Assembly: GCA_018666155.1 (NCBI GenBank) | Contig: JABJAH010000037.1 | Coordinates: 1-64,000 of the forward strand | DNA: 64,000 bases | Source of the DNA: Rhodospirillaceae bacterium | GTDB lineage: Bacteria; Pseudomonadota; Alphaproteobacteria; Rhodospirillales; Rhodospirillaceae | Direction of reading: 5' to 3' | Part shown: positions 25,289 to 35,177 of the stretch, piece by piece | How positions within the stretch are numbered: the stretch's first letter is position 1 | How the letters are laid out: each line of letters starts with the position of its first letter | The notes under the pieces: generated by a model | Told to the model about the DNA's origin: nothing | What the model saw: the letters and a program-made list of their open reading frames with translations, nothing else | The model's database searches: none | Translations under genes and position numbers: made by a program

Positions 25289-28090
25289 ATGGTCATGCCC
25301 CCTAAAGCCGACCGGCTGATTCTGGTCGACGGCTCAGGCTATATTTTCCGCGCCTATCATGCGCTGCCGCCGATGACTCGGTCAGACGGAGTGCCCGTTA
25401 ACGCCGTCTATGGGTTCTCCAACATGCTGATGAAGCTGATGGATGACTTGCTGGACAAGAATGAGACAGAACTGATTGCCGTTATTTTCGACGCTGGACG
25501 CATCACCTTCCGCAACGAGATATATCCAGAATACAAAGCCAACCGCGACGAAACGCCAGAAGATCTTCTTCCTCAATTCGATTTGATCCGCGATGCCACC
25601 CGAGCCTTTAACGTGGCTTGCGTCGACATGAAGGGGTTTGAAGCGGACGACCTGATCGCCACCTATGCCCGTTTGGGTAAAGAAGCGGGCCTAAAGGTCA
25701 CGGTCGTCTCGGCAGACAAAGATCTGATGCAACTGGTGGGTGACGGAGTTGAAATGCTCGATCCGATGAAGCAACGCCTCATCGGCCCCGATCAAGTGAT
25801 GGAAAAGTTTGGTGTTGCGCCGGAGAAAGTGATCGACGTTCAGGCCTTGGCGGGGGACTCAGCAGACAACGTTCCCGGTGTTCCGGGCATTGGCGTCAAA
25901 ACGGCGGCGCTGCTGCTCAATGAGTATGGCGACTTAGAAACACTGCTCGAGCGGGCAAGCGAAATTAAACAGAACAAGCGCCGCGAAAACTTGATCGAAT
26001 TCGCTGACCTCGCTCGCCTCTCTAAGGAACTCGTGACGCTGAAAGTCGACGTCCCGGTGACAACACAGCTAGACGAATTCGGCTGGCAGGCTCCGGAGCC
26101 AAGCATTCTTTTGACCTGGCTGAAAGATCAAGGCTTCAGAAGCCTAGCGACAAAAGTTGCGACCGAACTGGGAGCCGAGTTGGGTGGCGATGACGCTATC
26201 GCGAGTCCGGCGGTGCAAGCCGCGACTGTTAAAGATGCCGAATACGAATTGGTTCAAGATGTGAAAGTCTTGGATCAATGGATCGCCCGCGCTTTCAAAG
26301 CCGGCGTGATTGCCGTCGATACAGAGACAGACGCTTTAGACGCGTTTCGCGCGAATTTGGTGGGCGTGTCTATATCCGTAGAGCCCGGAGGCGGATGCTA
26401 TATTCCGCTCGGCCACACCGGCAGCGGAGACCAGGGCACGTTTGATCTCGGGGAACCTGGCGACGCCACCAAAGAAGCACCAAAACAAATACCACTCGAC
26501 AAAGCCATCGCTAAGCTCAAGCCGCTATTGGAAAGCCCTGGCGTTCTTAAAGTCGGACAAAACATCAAATACGACATGCATGTCCTGCGCCGTTACGGCA
26601 TCGGCGTCACACCCGTAGATGATACCATGGTGTTGTCCTACGTCCTCGACGGGTCCTCCCACGGACACGGCATGGACGAACTTGCTAACCTGCATTTGGG
26701 TCATACGACGATTAAGTTTTCGGATGTCTGCGGCAAGGGCAAGGCCCAGATTACGTTCAATCGGGTACCGCTTGAAACGGCGACTGATTATGCCGCGGAA
26801 GACGCAGACATCACACTCCGCCTGCAACAGATGCTGAAACCGCGTCTGGTTGAAGACCGGCTAACGACTGTCTACGAACGCCTCGACCGCGCCCTTATTC
26901 CCGTCCTCGTCGACATGGAAACAGCGGGCATAAAAACAGACGCCGGCGTTCTCAAGGCCATGAGCAAAGATTTCGCAAGCCGCGCCGCGAGTTTGGAAAC
27001 CGAGATTCACAAATTAGCGGGGCGGGAGTTCAATGTCGGCTCGCCTAAACAGTTGGGTGAAATACTCTTTGACGAAATGTCACTTGAGGGCGGCAAAAAG
27101 ACCGGGAAGTCAGGAGCCTGGGCGACCGGTGCCGACGTACTGGAAGACCTCGCAGCACACGGACACGACCTGCCGGTCAAGGTTTTAGACTGGCGGCAAG
27201 TGACGAAGCTCAAGAGTACATATACCGACGCTCTGCAAAATCAAATCAATCCGGACACCGGCCGGGTGCACACTTCGTACTCACAGACCGTGGCCTCAAC
27301 CGGTCGGTTGAGTTCAAACGATCCGAACTTGCAAAACATTCCGATCCGTACCGAAGAAGGCCGCAAAATTCGCACCGCCTTCATCGCGGAAAAAGGCATG
27401 TCCTTGGTTTCAGCCGATTACAGTCAGATTGAACTCCGGCTCGTTGCCCACGTCGCAGACATAAAAGCGCTCAAGGATGCCTTCAGAAACGGTGAGGATA
27501 TTCATGCCGCAACGGCGTCAAAGATGTTTGGTGTACCGATCGAGGGCATGGACCCGATGATTCGCCGGCAAGCCAAGGCGATCAACTTCGGTATCATTTA
27601 TGGCATCTCAGCATTCGGGCTGGCGCGGCAATTATCGATCCCACGCGGCGAAGCTAAAGACTTCATTGACGCCTACTTCGATCAATTTCCAGAAATAAAA
27701 ACCTACATGGACGAGACCAAAGCCCTGGCTAAAAAACAGGGCTATGTCACGACAATGTTTGGACGGCGCTGTCAGACTCCTGGGATTGGCGACCGCAACC
27801 CGAATGTCCGCGGATTCTCTGAGCGAGCAGCGATCAACGCGCCGATTCAAGGTGGCGCTGCCGACATCATCAAGCGCGCCATGATCCGCCTGCCCGCTGC
27901 CTTGGCTGACGCAGATTTGAGCGCCACGATGCTGTTGCAGGTCCACGATGAATTGATCTTTGAGGTCCCCGACAAAGAAGTCGAAGACACCAAAGCAGTG
28001 GTTAAACAAATTATGGAGGGCGCAGCCCACCTCGACGTACCGCTTGTGGTTGACGCGGGCTCCGGCGCCAACTGGGCCGAAGCGCACTAA
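25289..28090 (+). CDS. polA: DNA polymerase I
   Basis: The 933-residue protein has all three domains. The 5'-3' exonuclease (residues 1 to about 290) has VDGSGYIFRAYHALPP, GFEADDLIATYA and GDSADNVPGVPGIGVKTA. The 3'-5' exonuclease (about 320–520) is complete, with AVDTETDALD, VGQNIKYDMHVL and DYAAEDADI. The polymerase (about 550–933) has SNDPNLQNIPIRTEEGRKIR, SADYSQIELR, RRQAKAINFGIIYG and LLQVHDELIFE. It fills gaps in repair and processes Okazaki fragments. The length is that of the full family. It follows the zinc-finger gene closely and is followed 12 bases later by a TPR protein gene. Confidence 0.97.
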   Translation: MVMPPKADRLILVDGSGYIFRAYHALPPMTRSDGVPVNAVYGFSNMLMKLMDDLLDKNETELIAVIFDAGRITFRNEIYPEYKANRDETPEDLLPQFDLIRDATRAFNVACVDMKGFEADDLIATYARLGKEAGLKVTVVSADKDLMQLVGDGVEMLDPMKQRLIGPDQVMEKFGVAPEKVIDVQALAGDSADNVPGVPGIGVKTAALLLNEYGDLETLLERASEIKQNKRRENLIEFADLARLSKELVTLKVDVPVTTQLDEFGWQAPEPSILLTWLKDQGFRSLATKVATELGAELGGDDAIASPAVQAATVKDAEYELVQDVKVLDQWIARAFKAGVIAVDTETDALDAFRANLVGVSISVEPGGGCYIPLGHTGSGDQGTFDLGEPGDATKEAPKQIPLDKAIAKLKPLLESPGVLKVGQNIKYDMHVLRRYGIGVTPVDDTMVLSYVLDGSSHGHGMDELANLHLGHTTIKFSDVCGKGKAQITFNRVPLETATDYAAEDADITLRLQQMLKPRLVEDRLTTVYERLDRALIPVLVDMETAGIKTDAGVLKAMSKDFASRAASLETEIHKLAGREFNVGSPKQLGEILFDEMSLEGGKKTGKSGAWATGADVLEDLAAHGHDLPVKVLDWRQVTKLKSTYTDALQNQINPDTGRVHTSYSQTVASTGRLSSNDPNLQNIPIRTEEGRKIRTAFIAEKGMSLVSADYSQIELRLVAHVADIKALKDAFRNGEDIHAATASKMFGVPIEGMDPMIRRQAKAINFGIIYGISAFGLARQLSIPRGEAKDFIDAYFDQFPEIKTYMDETKALAKKQGYVTTMFGRRCQTPGIGDRNPNVRGFSERAAINAPIQGGAADIIKRAMIRLPAALADADLSATMLLQVHDELIFEVPDKEVEDTKAVVKQIMEGAAHLDVPLVVDAGSGANWAEAH

Positions 28091-28102
28091 CCGCGCCGAG
28101 CA

Positions 28103-29638
28103 ATGCGGACCGCTTCCCTCAGTCTCGGACTCATAGCCGCTCTACACTTTAGTTCTGCCCGTGCGGCACCAATGGATTGCTTTTCCGGAGACGCTGACTC
28201 AGACACACGGCTGGCGGCCTGCACTTCAAGCATCAACGATGAAACCTTAAGCGATGCTCTGCGGGCGCGGGCGCTTTTGGCTCGCTCTGAAATGCGGCGT
28301 CAGAACCGCGATTTGGACGATGCCCTCGCCGACATCAATGCAGCAGAACAATTTGGCGATATTGATAACGCAGCTCGCCTGACCCGGGCGCGCTTGCTCT
28401 GGTTCACCGGGCGTAGCGACGACGCCCTAGACGATCTGGACTTGGTCATTGGCGCCGACCCGGGCCTAACCGACGCTTATCTTTTGCGTGCCGAAATATT
28501 GCTCGGCATCGGGCAAACAGATTTAGCGATGACCGACCTCGGCGAAGTGCGACGGCTGAATCCCAACGACCCGGGCCCCTTTCGTGTGCGCGGACGCACC
28601 TTTTTGCGCACCGGCGATGCCGCGGCAGCCGTCGGGGAATTACAACAGGCCGTGGCGTTAGATGAGTCGGACCGGGCGAGCCTTAGCTTATTGGGAACCG
28701 CGCAACTGCGGGCTGGGCGCCCAACAGCGGCCATTCAATCGTTCGACGCCTTGTTAGAGCAGTCGCCTGACAATGTGGAAGTGCGGATGGTCCGCGCAGC
28801 CGCACATGGACAGGTTAAAAACTTTGCCGCTGCCATCGCTGATTATGGCCTTGTCCTCGCTCAACGTCCTGACGATGTAGAAGCGCTTGAGGCTCGCGGC
28901 GTCGCTCATCTATTTGCGGAAAACCCCGTGGCTGCGGAGACTGACTTCAGCGAAGTTTTGGCAGCCGCTCCGAGCAACCAGCGGGTCAGTCTATTTCGGG
29001 GCAGCGCGCGCTTTGCTCAGCAAAAATATGCGGCAGCTGAAGAAGATTTCGATGATGTCTTGGCACGTTTCCCCAACGACGCAGATACCCGGCTGAATAG
29101 AGGCCTTGCCCGCTTGGCTATGGGTCGCCCGCACGACGCCGTTTCCGATTTCACGGTGGCGCTCGACTCAGACTCGACGCTGGTTCTGGCCAAACGGCGC
29201 CGCGGGCAAGCCTATGTCTTGGCTGGGGATTTTAATGCCGCCGTCGTGGACCTGGATTCGCTCACCAAGCCTCGGTCGGCGGATTCCATCTGGCGGTTCA
29301 TCGCAGCCAAGCGAGCACATTTGCCCGACGCGGAAGCCAATCTCAAACGAATGACCAACGGGATCGACCCGACCCTATGGCCCGGCGCCCTCGTCGATGG
29401 ACTCGAAGGTCAGGTGACGATTGAAATAGTCCTGCGGGAAGCGGCGCGAGACCCTGCAGAAGCAAAGGCCCGTCTAACCGAAACTCAGTTTGTTCTGGGA
29501 CAGTTGGCACTCGCGGCTGGGGATATCGATCTCGCGCGTAATAGTTTCACTGCAGCTATAGCCAGCGGCTCACACGATTTGATCGAATATCAAGGCGCTG
29601 TGTTGGAATTGCAGAGACTGACAGCAGGCAAGCCCTAG
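28103..29638 (+). CDS. Periplasmic TPR protein with NlpI-like end
   Basis: The 511-residue protein has a Sec signal (MRTASLSLGLIAALHFSSARAA, cleavage near residue 22), then tetratricopeptide repeats over most of its length, for example ALLARSEMRRQNRDLDDALA and SLFRGSARFAQQKYAAAEEDF. The end, with WPGALVDGLEG and RLTETQFVLGQLALAAGDID, resembles the closing part of NlpI. TPR proteins of this sort act as scaffolds for cell-wall enzymes; the partner here is unknown. It starts 12 bases after polA, and its stop is 5 bases from that of convergent pckA. Confidence 0.78.
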   Translation: MRTASLSLGLIAALHFSSARAAPMDCFSGDADSDTRLAACTSSINDETLSDALRARALLARSEMRRQNRDLDDALADINAAEQFGDIDNAARLTRARLLWFTGRSDDALDDLDLVIGADPGLTDAYLLRAEILLGIGQTDLAMTDLGEVRRLNPNDPGPFRVRGRTFLRTGDAAAAVGELQQAVALDESDRASLSLLGTAQLRAGRPTAAIQSFDALLEQSPDNVEVRMVRAAAHGQVKNFAAAIADYGLVLAQRPDDVEALEARGVAHLFAENPVAAETDFSEVLAAAPSNQRVSLFRGSARFAQQKYAAAEEDFDDVLARFPNDADTRLNRGLARLAMGRPHDAVSDFTVALDSDSTLVLAKRRRGQAYVLAGDFNAAVVDLDSLTKPRSADSIWRFIAAKRAHLPDAEANLKRMTNGIDPTLWPGALVDGLEGQVTIEIVLREAARDPAEAKARLTETQFVLGQLALAAGDIDLARNSFTAAIASGSHDLIEYQGAVLELQRLTAGKP

Positions 29639-29643
29639 TCAGG

Positions 29644-31251
29644 CTATGCAGCAGCGCGGATGGCTGTGGCCATAACCTGATCGTCGACATGTTCTTCGAA
29701 CTGTTTGAAGTTGTTCTCGAACCGTTGGGCGACATCTTGCGCCGCCGTGTCGTAGGCGTCTTTATCTTGCCAGGTCGATTTTGGTTGCAGCACATCGTCC
29801 GGCACGCCGGGGCACGCGGTCGGGACCATGAGGCCGAAGTTGGGATCTGGCTTAAATTCGCCAGAGTCGAGCGTGCCGTCGAGCGCCGCGTTGAGCATCG
29901 CCCGGGTGTACTTAATTTGCATGCGCTTGCCGACGCCGTAACCACCGCCAGACCAACCGGTATTGACCAACCAGCAAGTCGCGCCGGTTTTTTCCATCTT
30001 TTCACCGAGCAGTTTCGCATAGGCCGTCGGATGACGCGGCATGAATGGCGCACCAAAGCAGGTTGAAAACGCAGCTTGAGGTTCCTTAACGCCCTTTTCG
30101 GTGCCAGCAACCTTGGCCGTATAGCCGGACAAGAAGTGATACATCGCCTGTTCGGGTGTGAGCTTTGAAATGGGAGGCAGAACGCCAAACGCATCAGCGG
30201 TCAGCATAATAATATTCTGTGGCTGAGGCCCAAAGCCGGTCTCGGATGTATTGGGAATGAAATCGATCGGGTAAGACGCCCGTGTGTTTTCGGTCAGCGA
30301 TCCATCGTTAAGGTCGAGAGCACGCGTGACGGGATCCATGACCACGTTTTCAAGAATGGTGCCAAATGTTCGGGTTGTCTCGTAAATTTCTGGCTCAGCT
30401 TCTTCCGAAAGATTGATCACTTTGGCGTAACAGCCGCCTTCGAAGTTGAACACGCCGTTGTCGCTCCAGCCGTGCTCATCATCACCGATGAGAACGCGCG
30501 ACTGATCGGCAGACAGAGTAGTTTTGCCTGTTCCGGACAGACCAAAGAAGATCGCAGTGCTGCCATCGTCACCGATATTGGCGGAGCAATGCATCGGCAA
30601 CACACCGCGTTCGGGCAAGATGTAATTGAGGATGGAGAACACCGACTTCTTGATTTCACCGGCGTAAATTGTGCCCCCAATAATGACGAGCTTCTTAGAG
30701 AAGTTCACCACGACAAACACTTCAGAGTTGGTGCCATGGGCCGCCGGGTCCGCGTGACATGACGGCGCCTGCAAAACGGTGAAATCTGGCGCAAAGGATT
30801 CGAGTTCGTCATCCTTCGGCTGAATGAACATGTTGCGGGCGAATAAGTTGTGCCACGCGTTTTCATTGACGACGCGCACGCGTAAACGATTTTCAGGGTC
30901 AGCGCCGGCGTAGCAGTCTTGAACAAAAAGATCCTTGGCCGACATATGCGCAAGGATCTTTTCATGGAGAGCATCAAAGTGCTCTGATGTCATGGGAACG
31001 TTGACCTTACCCCAATCGACGGTGGTTTCGGTTTCCGCGTCCTTGACGATAAATTTATCGTTGGGCGAGCGGCCCGTGTGTTGGCCCGTGATGCAGACCA
31101 ATGCCCCATCTTTAGACAAGGTGCCTTCGTTGCGGCGAACGGCGGTTTCAACCAATTGTGACGAGCCGTAATTCCAATGGACCGTGCCGGACGAATTGAT
31201 ACCGTTTTTGTCGAGACCGAATGAACTGATCACGTGACCTGCGTTACTCAC
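29644..31251 (-). CDS. pckA: Phosphoenolpyruvate carboxykinase (ATP)
   Basis: The 535-residue protein carries the ATP-type PEPCK motifs: the P-loop [13 protein letters not shown] near residue 240, the metal-binding region in [30 protein letters not shown], and [14 protein letters not shown]. It decarboxylates and phosphorylates oxaloacetate to PEP, the entry to gluconeogenesis. The start is uncertain: GTG 31251 is used, and an in-frame TTG at 31266 with AAGG 4–5 bases upstream is an alternative. It is divergent from chvI, the arrangement known from Rhizobiales and relatives, and has a structured leader (see 31277–31336). Confidence 0.96.
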   Translation of the reverse strand: MSNAGHVISSFGLDKNGINSSGTVHWNYGSSQLVETAVRRNEGTLSKDGALVCITGQHTGRSPNDKFIVKDAETETTVDWGKVNVPMTSEHFDALHEKILAHMSAKDLFVQDCYAGADPENRLRVRVVNENAWHNLFARNMFIQPKDDELESFAPDFTVLQAPSCHADPAAHGTNSEVFVVVNFSKKLVIIGGTIYAGEIKKSVFSILNYILPERGVLPMHCSANIGDDGSTAIFFGLSGTGKTTLSADQSRVLIGDDEHGWSDNGVFNFEGGCYAKVINLSEEAEPEIYETTRTFGTILENVVMDPVTRALDLNDGSLTENTRASYPIDFIPNTSETGFGPQPQNIIMLTADAFGVLPPISKLTPEQAMYHFLSGYTAKVAGTEKGVKEPQAAFSTCFGAPFMPRHPTAYAKLLGEKMEKTGATCWLVNTGWSGGGYGVGKRMQIKYTRAMLNAALDGTLDSGEFKPDPNFGLMVPTACPGVPDDVLQPKSTWQDKDAYDTAAQDVAQRFENNFKQFEEHVDDQVMATAIRAAA

Positions 31252-31276
31252 CGCGAGAACCCCCAAGAAGCCTTAC

Positions 31277-31336
31277 TAAAAGGAAAGCCGGTTCTGGGCA
31301 GGGACCCCCTACCCGACCAGCGTTATTTGGGCTTTC
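31277..31336 (-). promoter_or_regulatory. Structured leader upstream of pckA
   Basis: On the pckA strand, GAAAGCC (+ strand 31330–31336) can pair with GGCTTTC (31283–31289), enclosing a second stem GGGTAGGG/CCCTGCCC with a three-base loop and one G·U pair (31296–31314). The outer stem is followed by CCTTTTAG and then the ribosome-site region of pckA. This could be an attenuator or a translation-control element. Structure inferred by eye. Confidence 0.35.
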
Positions 31337-31553
31337 ATACCCCCTCGGATGGACTGGCGCAACCGGTCCAAATGGCCTTTCTTGTTAATAGACCGAGATC
31401 CAATTGTGGCGAAAATGGGGCACAGTCCCACAGTATTTCTGCCATAATACTCCTATGATATGGCCACACTCCCAAGGACGGAGAACCACGATTTTCGGGT
31501 TCATTTCGCGCCAAAGGGGGAGTCTGAAGAATAATCCAAGGGGGTAGACCACC
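31337..31553. other. pckA–chvI divergent regulatory region
   Basis: No gene is visible. CATAAT at 31443–31448 could be a -10 box for chvI but lacks a good -35. AAGGGGG lies about 10 bases before the chvI GTG. ChvI is known to bind upstream of its targets in related bacteria, so autoregulation here is possible, not shown. Confidence 0.35.
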
Positions 31554-32258
31554 GTGGCTCACCGAATCGCTCTGGTCGACGATGACCGCAATATCCTGAC
31601 ATCCGTGTCGATTGTCCTGGAACAGGAAGGGTTCGACGTCGCTACTTATCGCGATGGCGCAGAAGCGCTCCGAGGCATTGTCGACACGCCGGTCGACCTC
31701 GCCGTTCTAGACATCAAAATGCCCAGAATGGACGGCATTGAGCTACTACAGCGGCTCCAAGACAAAGCCCCGACTCCAGTTATCTTTCTTACCTCTAAGG
31801 ACGATGAGGTCGACGAATTACACGGCTTGCGCATGGGGGCCGATGACTACATCAAGAAGCCCTTTTCCCAGCGCCTGTTGATCGAACGGATCAAAGCCGT
31901 GATGCGGCGGATTGAAGCTCAAAAAGCCGATGACGGTAGCGAATCCGAAACGGCCATCAAACGCGGAGATATGACCCTCGATCCGGCTCAACACGTGTGC
32001 AAATGGAAGGATAAAGCCGTCAACCTGACGGTCACCGAATTCTTGATCATTCAAGCGTTAGCCGCTCGCCCTGGGCACGTGAAAAGCCGTGACCAGCTTA
32101 TTGATGCCGCCTACGGCGAGAACATTTATGTCGACGACCGGACTATCGACAGTCACATCAAGCGGTTACGCAAGAAATTCCGCCATGTAGACGATGAATT
32201 TGCAAATATCGAGACCCTGTACGGCGTAGGGTATAAATATCGAGAAGCCGACGCCTAA
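31554..32258 (+). CDS. chvI: Response regulator ChvI, OmpR family
   Basis: The 234-residue protein has an N-terminal receiver domain (acidic DDD at 9–11, phosphoacceptor Asp53 in [12 protein letters not shown], Thr/Ser switch in FLTSKDD, Lys in YIKKPF) and a C-terminal winged helix of the OmpR type ([15 protein letters not shown], then [15 protein letters not shown] and VGYKY). With ChvG it forms the envelope and acid-stress system of Alphaproteobacteria. It starts with GTG and is followed 33 bases later by the kinase gene. Placement beside pckA and ahead of hprK matches ChvI loci in Agrobacterium and Sinorhizobium. Confidence 0.95.
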   Translation: MAHRIALVDDDRNILTSVSIVLEQEGFDVATYRDGAEALRGIVDTPVDLAVLDIKMPRMDGIELLQRLQDKAPTPVIFLTSKDDEVDELHGLRMGADDYIKKPFSQRLLIERIKAVMRRIEAQKADDGSESETAIKRGDMTLDPAQHVCKWKDKAVNLTVTEFLIIQALAARPGHVKSRDQLIDAAYGENIYVDDRTIDSHIKRLRKKFRHVDDEFANIETLYGVGYKYREADA

Positions 32259-32291
32259 GCCTTCCGCGTCGGCGCCATTTAGGATTATTGC

Positions 32292-33953
32292 GTGCGCGCC
32301 GACCAAGATTTACGCATCGCCCCCTCATCCGAGGGTCAGGGACGTCGCCGAAGCCCGGTTCTCTCGCTTCTGACCCGACGTATCCTAGCGGTCAATCTCG
32401 TTGCACCCGTCCTCTTTGGGCTCGGCCTTCTATTTCTCGACGAATACGAGCAGTCTTTGATCGCAACGGAGATTGATTCCTTGCGCACCGAAGGTGAATT
32501 GATTGCGGCATCCCTTGGTGAAGGCGCGGTCGTCATAGAATCAGAGAGCCAAGCGTTCGGTGCCTTTATGCCCGCCGGGGCGACCCGCCGTATCGATCCG
32601 GACGCCGCACGACAACTGGTCCGTCGCCTTGCCGGCCTAGCCGATATCCGCGCAAGGCTGTACGGCGTCGGCGGTCGATTAATCGCTGACAGCCGTCTGT
32701 TGCGTGGGCCTGGCGGTGAAGTTCAGGTGGTCGATCTCCCTCCAACAGAAAGTGATGCGTTCTCTCAAGCGCTGCGCCGGGCTCTGGCCTGGACGGAGAC
32801 CTTTCTCGGTGCCAACGAAGACTTGCCACTGTACATCGAGCAGCAGAACGGAACGGCTTATGATTTCACGGAAGTGGTTGGTGCGTTGGAGCGTGGCGAG
32901 TCTGCGAGCGCCGTGCGGATCGACGATCGTGACCGCAAGATTTTAGCCGTCGCCGTGCCAGTACAGTTTTACAAACAAATCGTTGGCGCCGTATTCGTTT
33001 CAGAAGATGACGCAACGATCGAAGCGCGTTTATTCGAAGTCCGAAGTTCCATTCTTACAATCTTTGCGTGGACGTTCGCGGTCACCGTGCTGCTGTCCGT
33101 ATATTTAGCGGGAACGATTGCTCGCCCCGTAAAACGGCTCGCAGAAGCTGCTGCAATGGTGCGCGATGGGCGAACCCGCCAACACAACATTCCAGACCTT
33201 AGTAAACGCCGTGACGAGATTGGGGCATTATCCAGCGCATTGCGAGATATGACCGAAGGGCTGTGGTTGCGTATGGACGCAACGGAGCAGTTCGCCGCCG
33301 ACGTTGCCCATGAGATTAAAAACCCACTCACTTCTCTCAGGAGTGCGGTGGAGACCGTGGCGCGGGTCGAAGATGCCGAACAGCAGAAACAGCTGATGGG
33401 GATTATCAAAGACGATGTTAGTCGGTTGGATCGCTTGATTTCGGACATCTCTGATGCATCTCGCCTCGACGCGGAACTATCTCGCGCGGAAAGCGAGCCT
33501 GTCGACATTGCCACCCTTCTTAGAATGCTCGCCGACATCAACAACTCAAGTGATGCAGCAGGGGCGCCACGAATAGAACTGGACCTGCCACTTCACGATA
33601 ATCTGTCCGTGATAGGGCTTGAGGGTCGGTTGGCCCAAGTTCTTAGAAATTTAATCGGCAACGCCGCGTCATTCAGCCCGGAAGACGGAAAAATATTCAT
33701 AAGCGCCCGTCGCGATCAGGGGCACATCATCATTGATGTAAAGGACGACGGTCCTGGAATTCCGAGCGGAAAGGAACAGGCCGTCTTCAGCCGGTTCTAT
33801 TCTGAGCGGCCGGAAAAAGAAAAATTCGGGACACATTCTGGCTTGGGACTGTCAATTTCGAAACAGATTGTCGAAGCCCATCGCGGCAGCATCACCGCTG
33901 AGAATGCGTCGACTGGCGGCGCATTGTTTATTGTGCGTCTGCCCGCTTCGTGA
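32292..33953 (+). CDS. chvG: Sensor histidine kinase ChvG
   Basis: The 553-residue membrane kinase has a first helix near residues 35–55 (ILAVNLVAPVLFGLGLLFL), a large periplasmic sensing region, and a second helix near 257–277 (LTIFAWTFAVTVLLSVYLAG). A HAMP segment follows (RPVKRLAEAAAMVRDGR), then the H-box FAADVAHEIKNPLTSLRS with His340 and an ATP-binding domain (NLIGNAASFSPEDG, DDGPGIP, GTHSGLGLSISKQI). All catalytic motifs are intact. It phosphorylates ChvI and in relatives responds to acid and cell-wall stress. GTG start. Confidence 0.94.
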   Translation: MRADQDLRIAPSSEGQGRRRSPVLSLLTRRILAVNLVAPVLFGLGLLFLDEYEQSLIATEIDSLRTEGELIAASLGEGAVVIESESQAFGAFMPAGATRRIDPDAARQLVRRLAGLADIRARLYGVGGRLIADSRLLRGPGGEVQVVDLPPTESDAFSQALRRALAWTETFLGANEDLPLYIEQQNGTAYDFTEVVGALERGESASAVRIDDRDRKILAVAVPVQFYKQIVGAVFVSEDDATIEARLFEVRSSILTIFAWTFAVTVLLSVYLAGTIARPVKRLAEAAAMVRDGRTRQHNIPDLSKRRDEIGALSSALRDMTEGLWLRMDATEQFAADVAHEIKNPLTSLRSAVETVARVEDAEQQKQLMGIIKDDVSRLDRLISDISDASRLDAELSRAESEPVDIATLLRMLADINNSSDAAGAPRIELDLPLHDNLSVIGLEGRLAQVLRNLIGNAASFSPEDGKIFISARRDQGHIIIDVKDDGPGIPSGKEQAVFSRFYSERPEKEKFGTHSGLGLSISKQIVEAHRGSITAENASTGGALFIVRLPAS

Positions 33954-33977
33954 CGACTAGAGAGCCGACGACGTAAC

Positions 33978-34868
33978 CTACAGGCCTGGGCCGCTAAGGG
34001 CGTAGGCTAGCAACAGCGGTAAGGTCAGAAACGACAAGATAGTCGAAACCACGACAATGCCTGCCACCTCAGATGGCTGATTATCGTAGCGCACAGCAAA
34101 GAGATAATTGAATACTGCTGTAGGCATCGCAGCTTGAATAATGACGGCTGCGCGAGCCACGCCATCAAGATCGAGCATCCACGCCACGCTCACGCCCGCC
34201 CCCAAGCCAAGCAAAAGTCGCAGCACCGAATATATTGTACTTCGCATTAATGCGTTGGGTTTGAGTCGTGAGAGTGAGATGCCAAGCGACATCAACATCA
34301 ACGGAATCACCATACCCGCAAGCGTATCGACAGAGCCACTGACCCAGCGGGGCAACTCAGCATCTGCGGTCAACAGCACAAAAGAAAGTACAGCCGACCA
34401 CAATACTGGATTGCCAAACACCGCGCCGGCCGACACCCGCCCAGCCGCAATGCTGATGCCAAGTGTGAATTGGGTCAGCGCCATGACAGCGAAAAATGAC
34501 ACGGAGAGTGCAAGGCCCTCATCACCAAACGCAAATAGGCACAACGGGATCCCAATGTTCCCTGAATTAGGAAACGTTAGTGCCGGCAAATACACTTTCA
34601 AAGATTGACCCGTCAGGTGCAGACCCACGCCAGCGATCAGCGCTACGACCGCAACCACCATGAGAGCCGCCAGCGCCATACCAGCGATGACATCAAGGCT
34701 TGGTCGATTGGCCAAGAGCGTCGACACAATGAGGCAGGGCGCACCAAGGTTCGTCACCAAGTAGGCGACCATATTGGTATCAAACGGGAGACCTTTGCGA
34801 TCCCACGCGAAGCCTATGGCTGCGAGAACCCCGACTGGCGCAATAACTGTAAGTATTTCTAAAAACAT
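33978..34868 (-). CDS. AEC family transporter (auxin efflux carrier-like permease)
   Basis: The 296-residue protein is hydrophobic throughout with about ten membrane segments in two halves, for example VSTLLANRPSLDVIAGMALA and FFAVMALTQFTLGISIAAG. It has the broken-helix motif TFPNSGNIGIPLCLFAFGDEGL (the NxGxxGxP region) in the first half, typical of AEC carriers such as MdcF. These move organic anions across the inner membrane; the substrate is unknown. It converges on chvG with 24 bases between stops and stands between chvG and hprK. Confidence 0.85.
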   Translation of the reverse strand: MFLEILTVIAPVGVLAAIGFAWDRKGLPFDTNMVAYLVTNLGAPCLIVSTLLANRPSLDVIAGMALAALMVVAVVALIAGVGLHLTGQSLKVYLPALTFPNSGNIGIPLCLFAFGDEGLALSVSFFAVMALTQFTLGISIAAGRVSAGAVFGNPVLWSAVLSFVLLTADAELPRWVSGSVDTLAGMVIPLMLMSLGISLSRLKPNALMRSTIYSVLRLLLGLGAGVSVAWMLDLDGVARAAVIIQAAMPTAVFNYLFAVRYDNQPSEVAGIVVVSTILSFLTLPLLLAYALSGPGL

Positions 34869-34910
34869 AACTCGATCAATGACTGCGCCGGTCCGATGGT
34901 TACAGACGGT

Positions 34911-35096
34911 TTAGATGTGCGACCACACAACGACAACCACACTGCCAAGCACCAAGATCAACGTCGCGATAAACGATACGCCCAGATCCGGAATTCGTTT
35001 CTCTGCGACCTTATAGTACCCTAGGGCATAGGCGATACGGTCGATACTCCATATCAAGCCAATGCCTCTCCAAAATGACGATCGAGCGACACCCAT
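34911..35096 (-). CDS. Small membrane protein, 61 residues
   Basis: This ORF encodes a basic amphipathic N-terminal half (RSSFWRGIGLIWSIDRIAYALGYY is split here by a charged break, KVAEKRIPD) and one clear membrane helix, GVSFIATLILVLGSVVVVVW, near the C-terminus. ATG 35096 is preceded by AGGA with a 7-base gap, so translation is plausible. No family is recognised. It lies between the AEC transporter and hprK, transcribed away from hprK. Confidence 0.55.
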   Translation of the reverse strand: MGVARSSFWRGIGLIWSIDRIAYALGYYKVAEKRIPDLGVSFIATLILVLGSVVVVVWSHI

Positions 35097-35177
35097 CAAC
35101 TTCCTAATTCCTTGGCTGACAAAAATGGTCGTTGCACCCCGTTGACCCCAGCGCGACAGGGGGTCACGGTCCCATGC

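Noticed and set aside
29556-30194. A 212-codon minus-strand frame opposite the end of the TPR gene and inside pckA
   Set aside because: It spans two real genes, is Arg/Ser-rich as expected for a shadow, and has no start signal.
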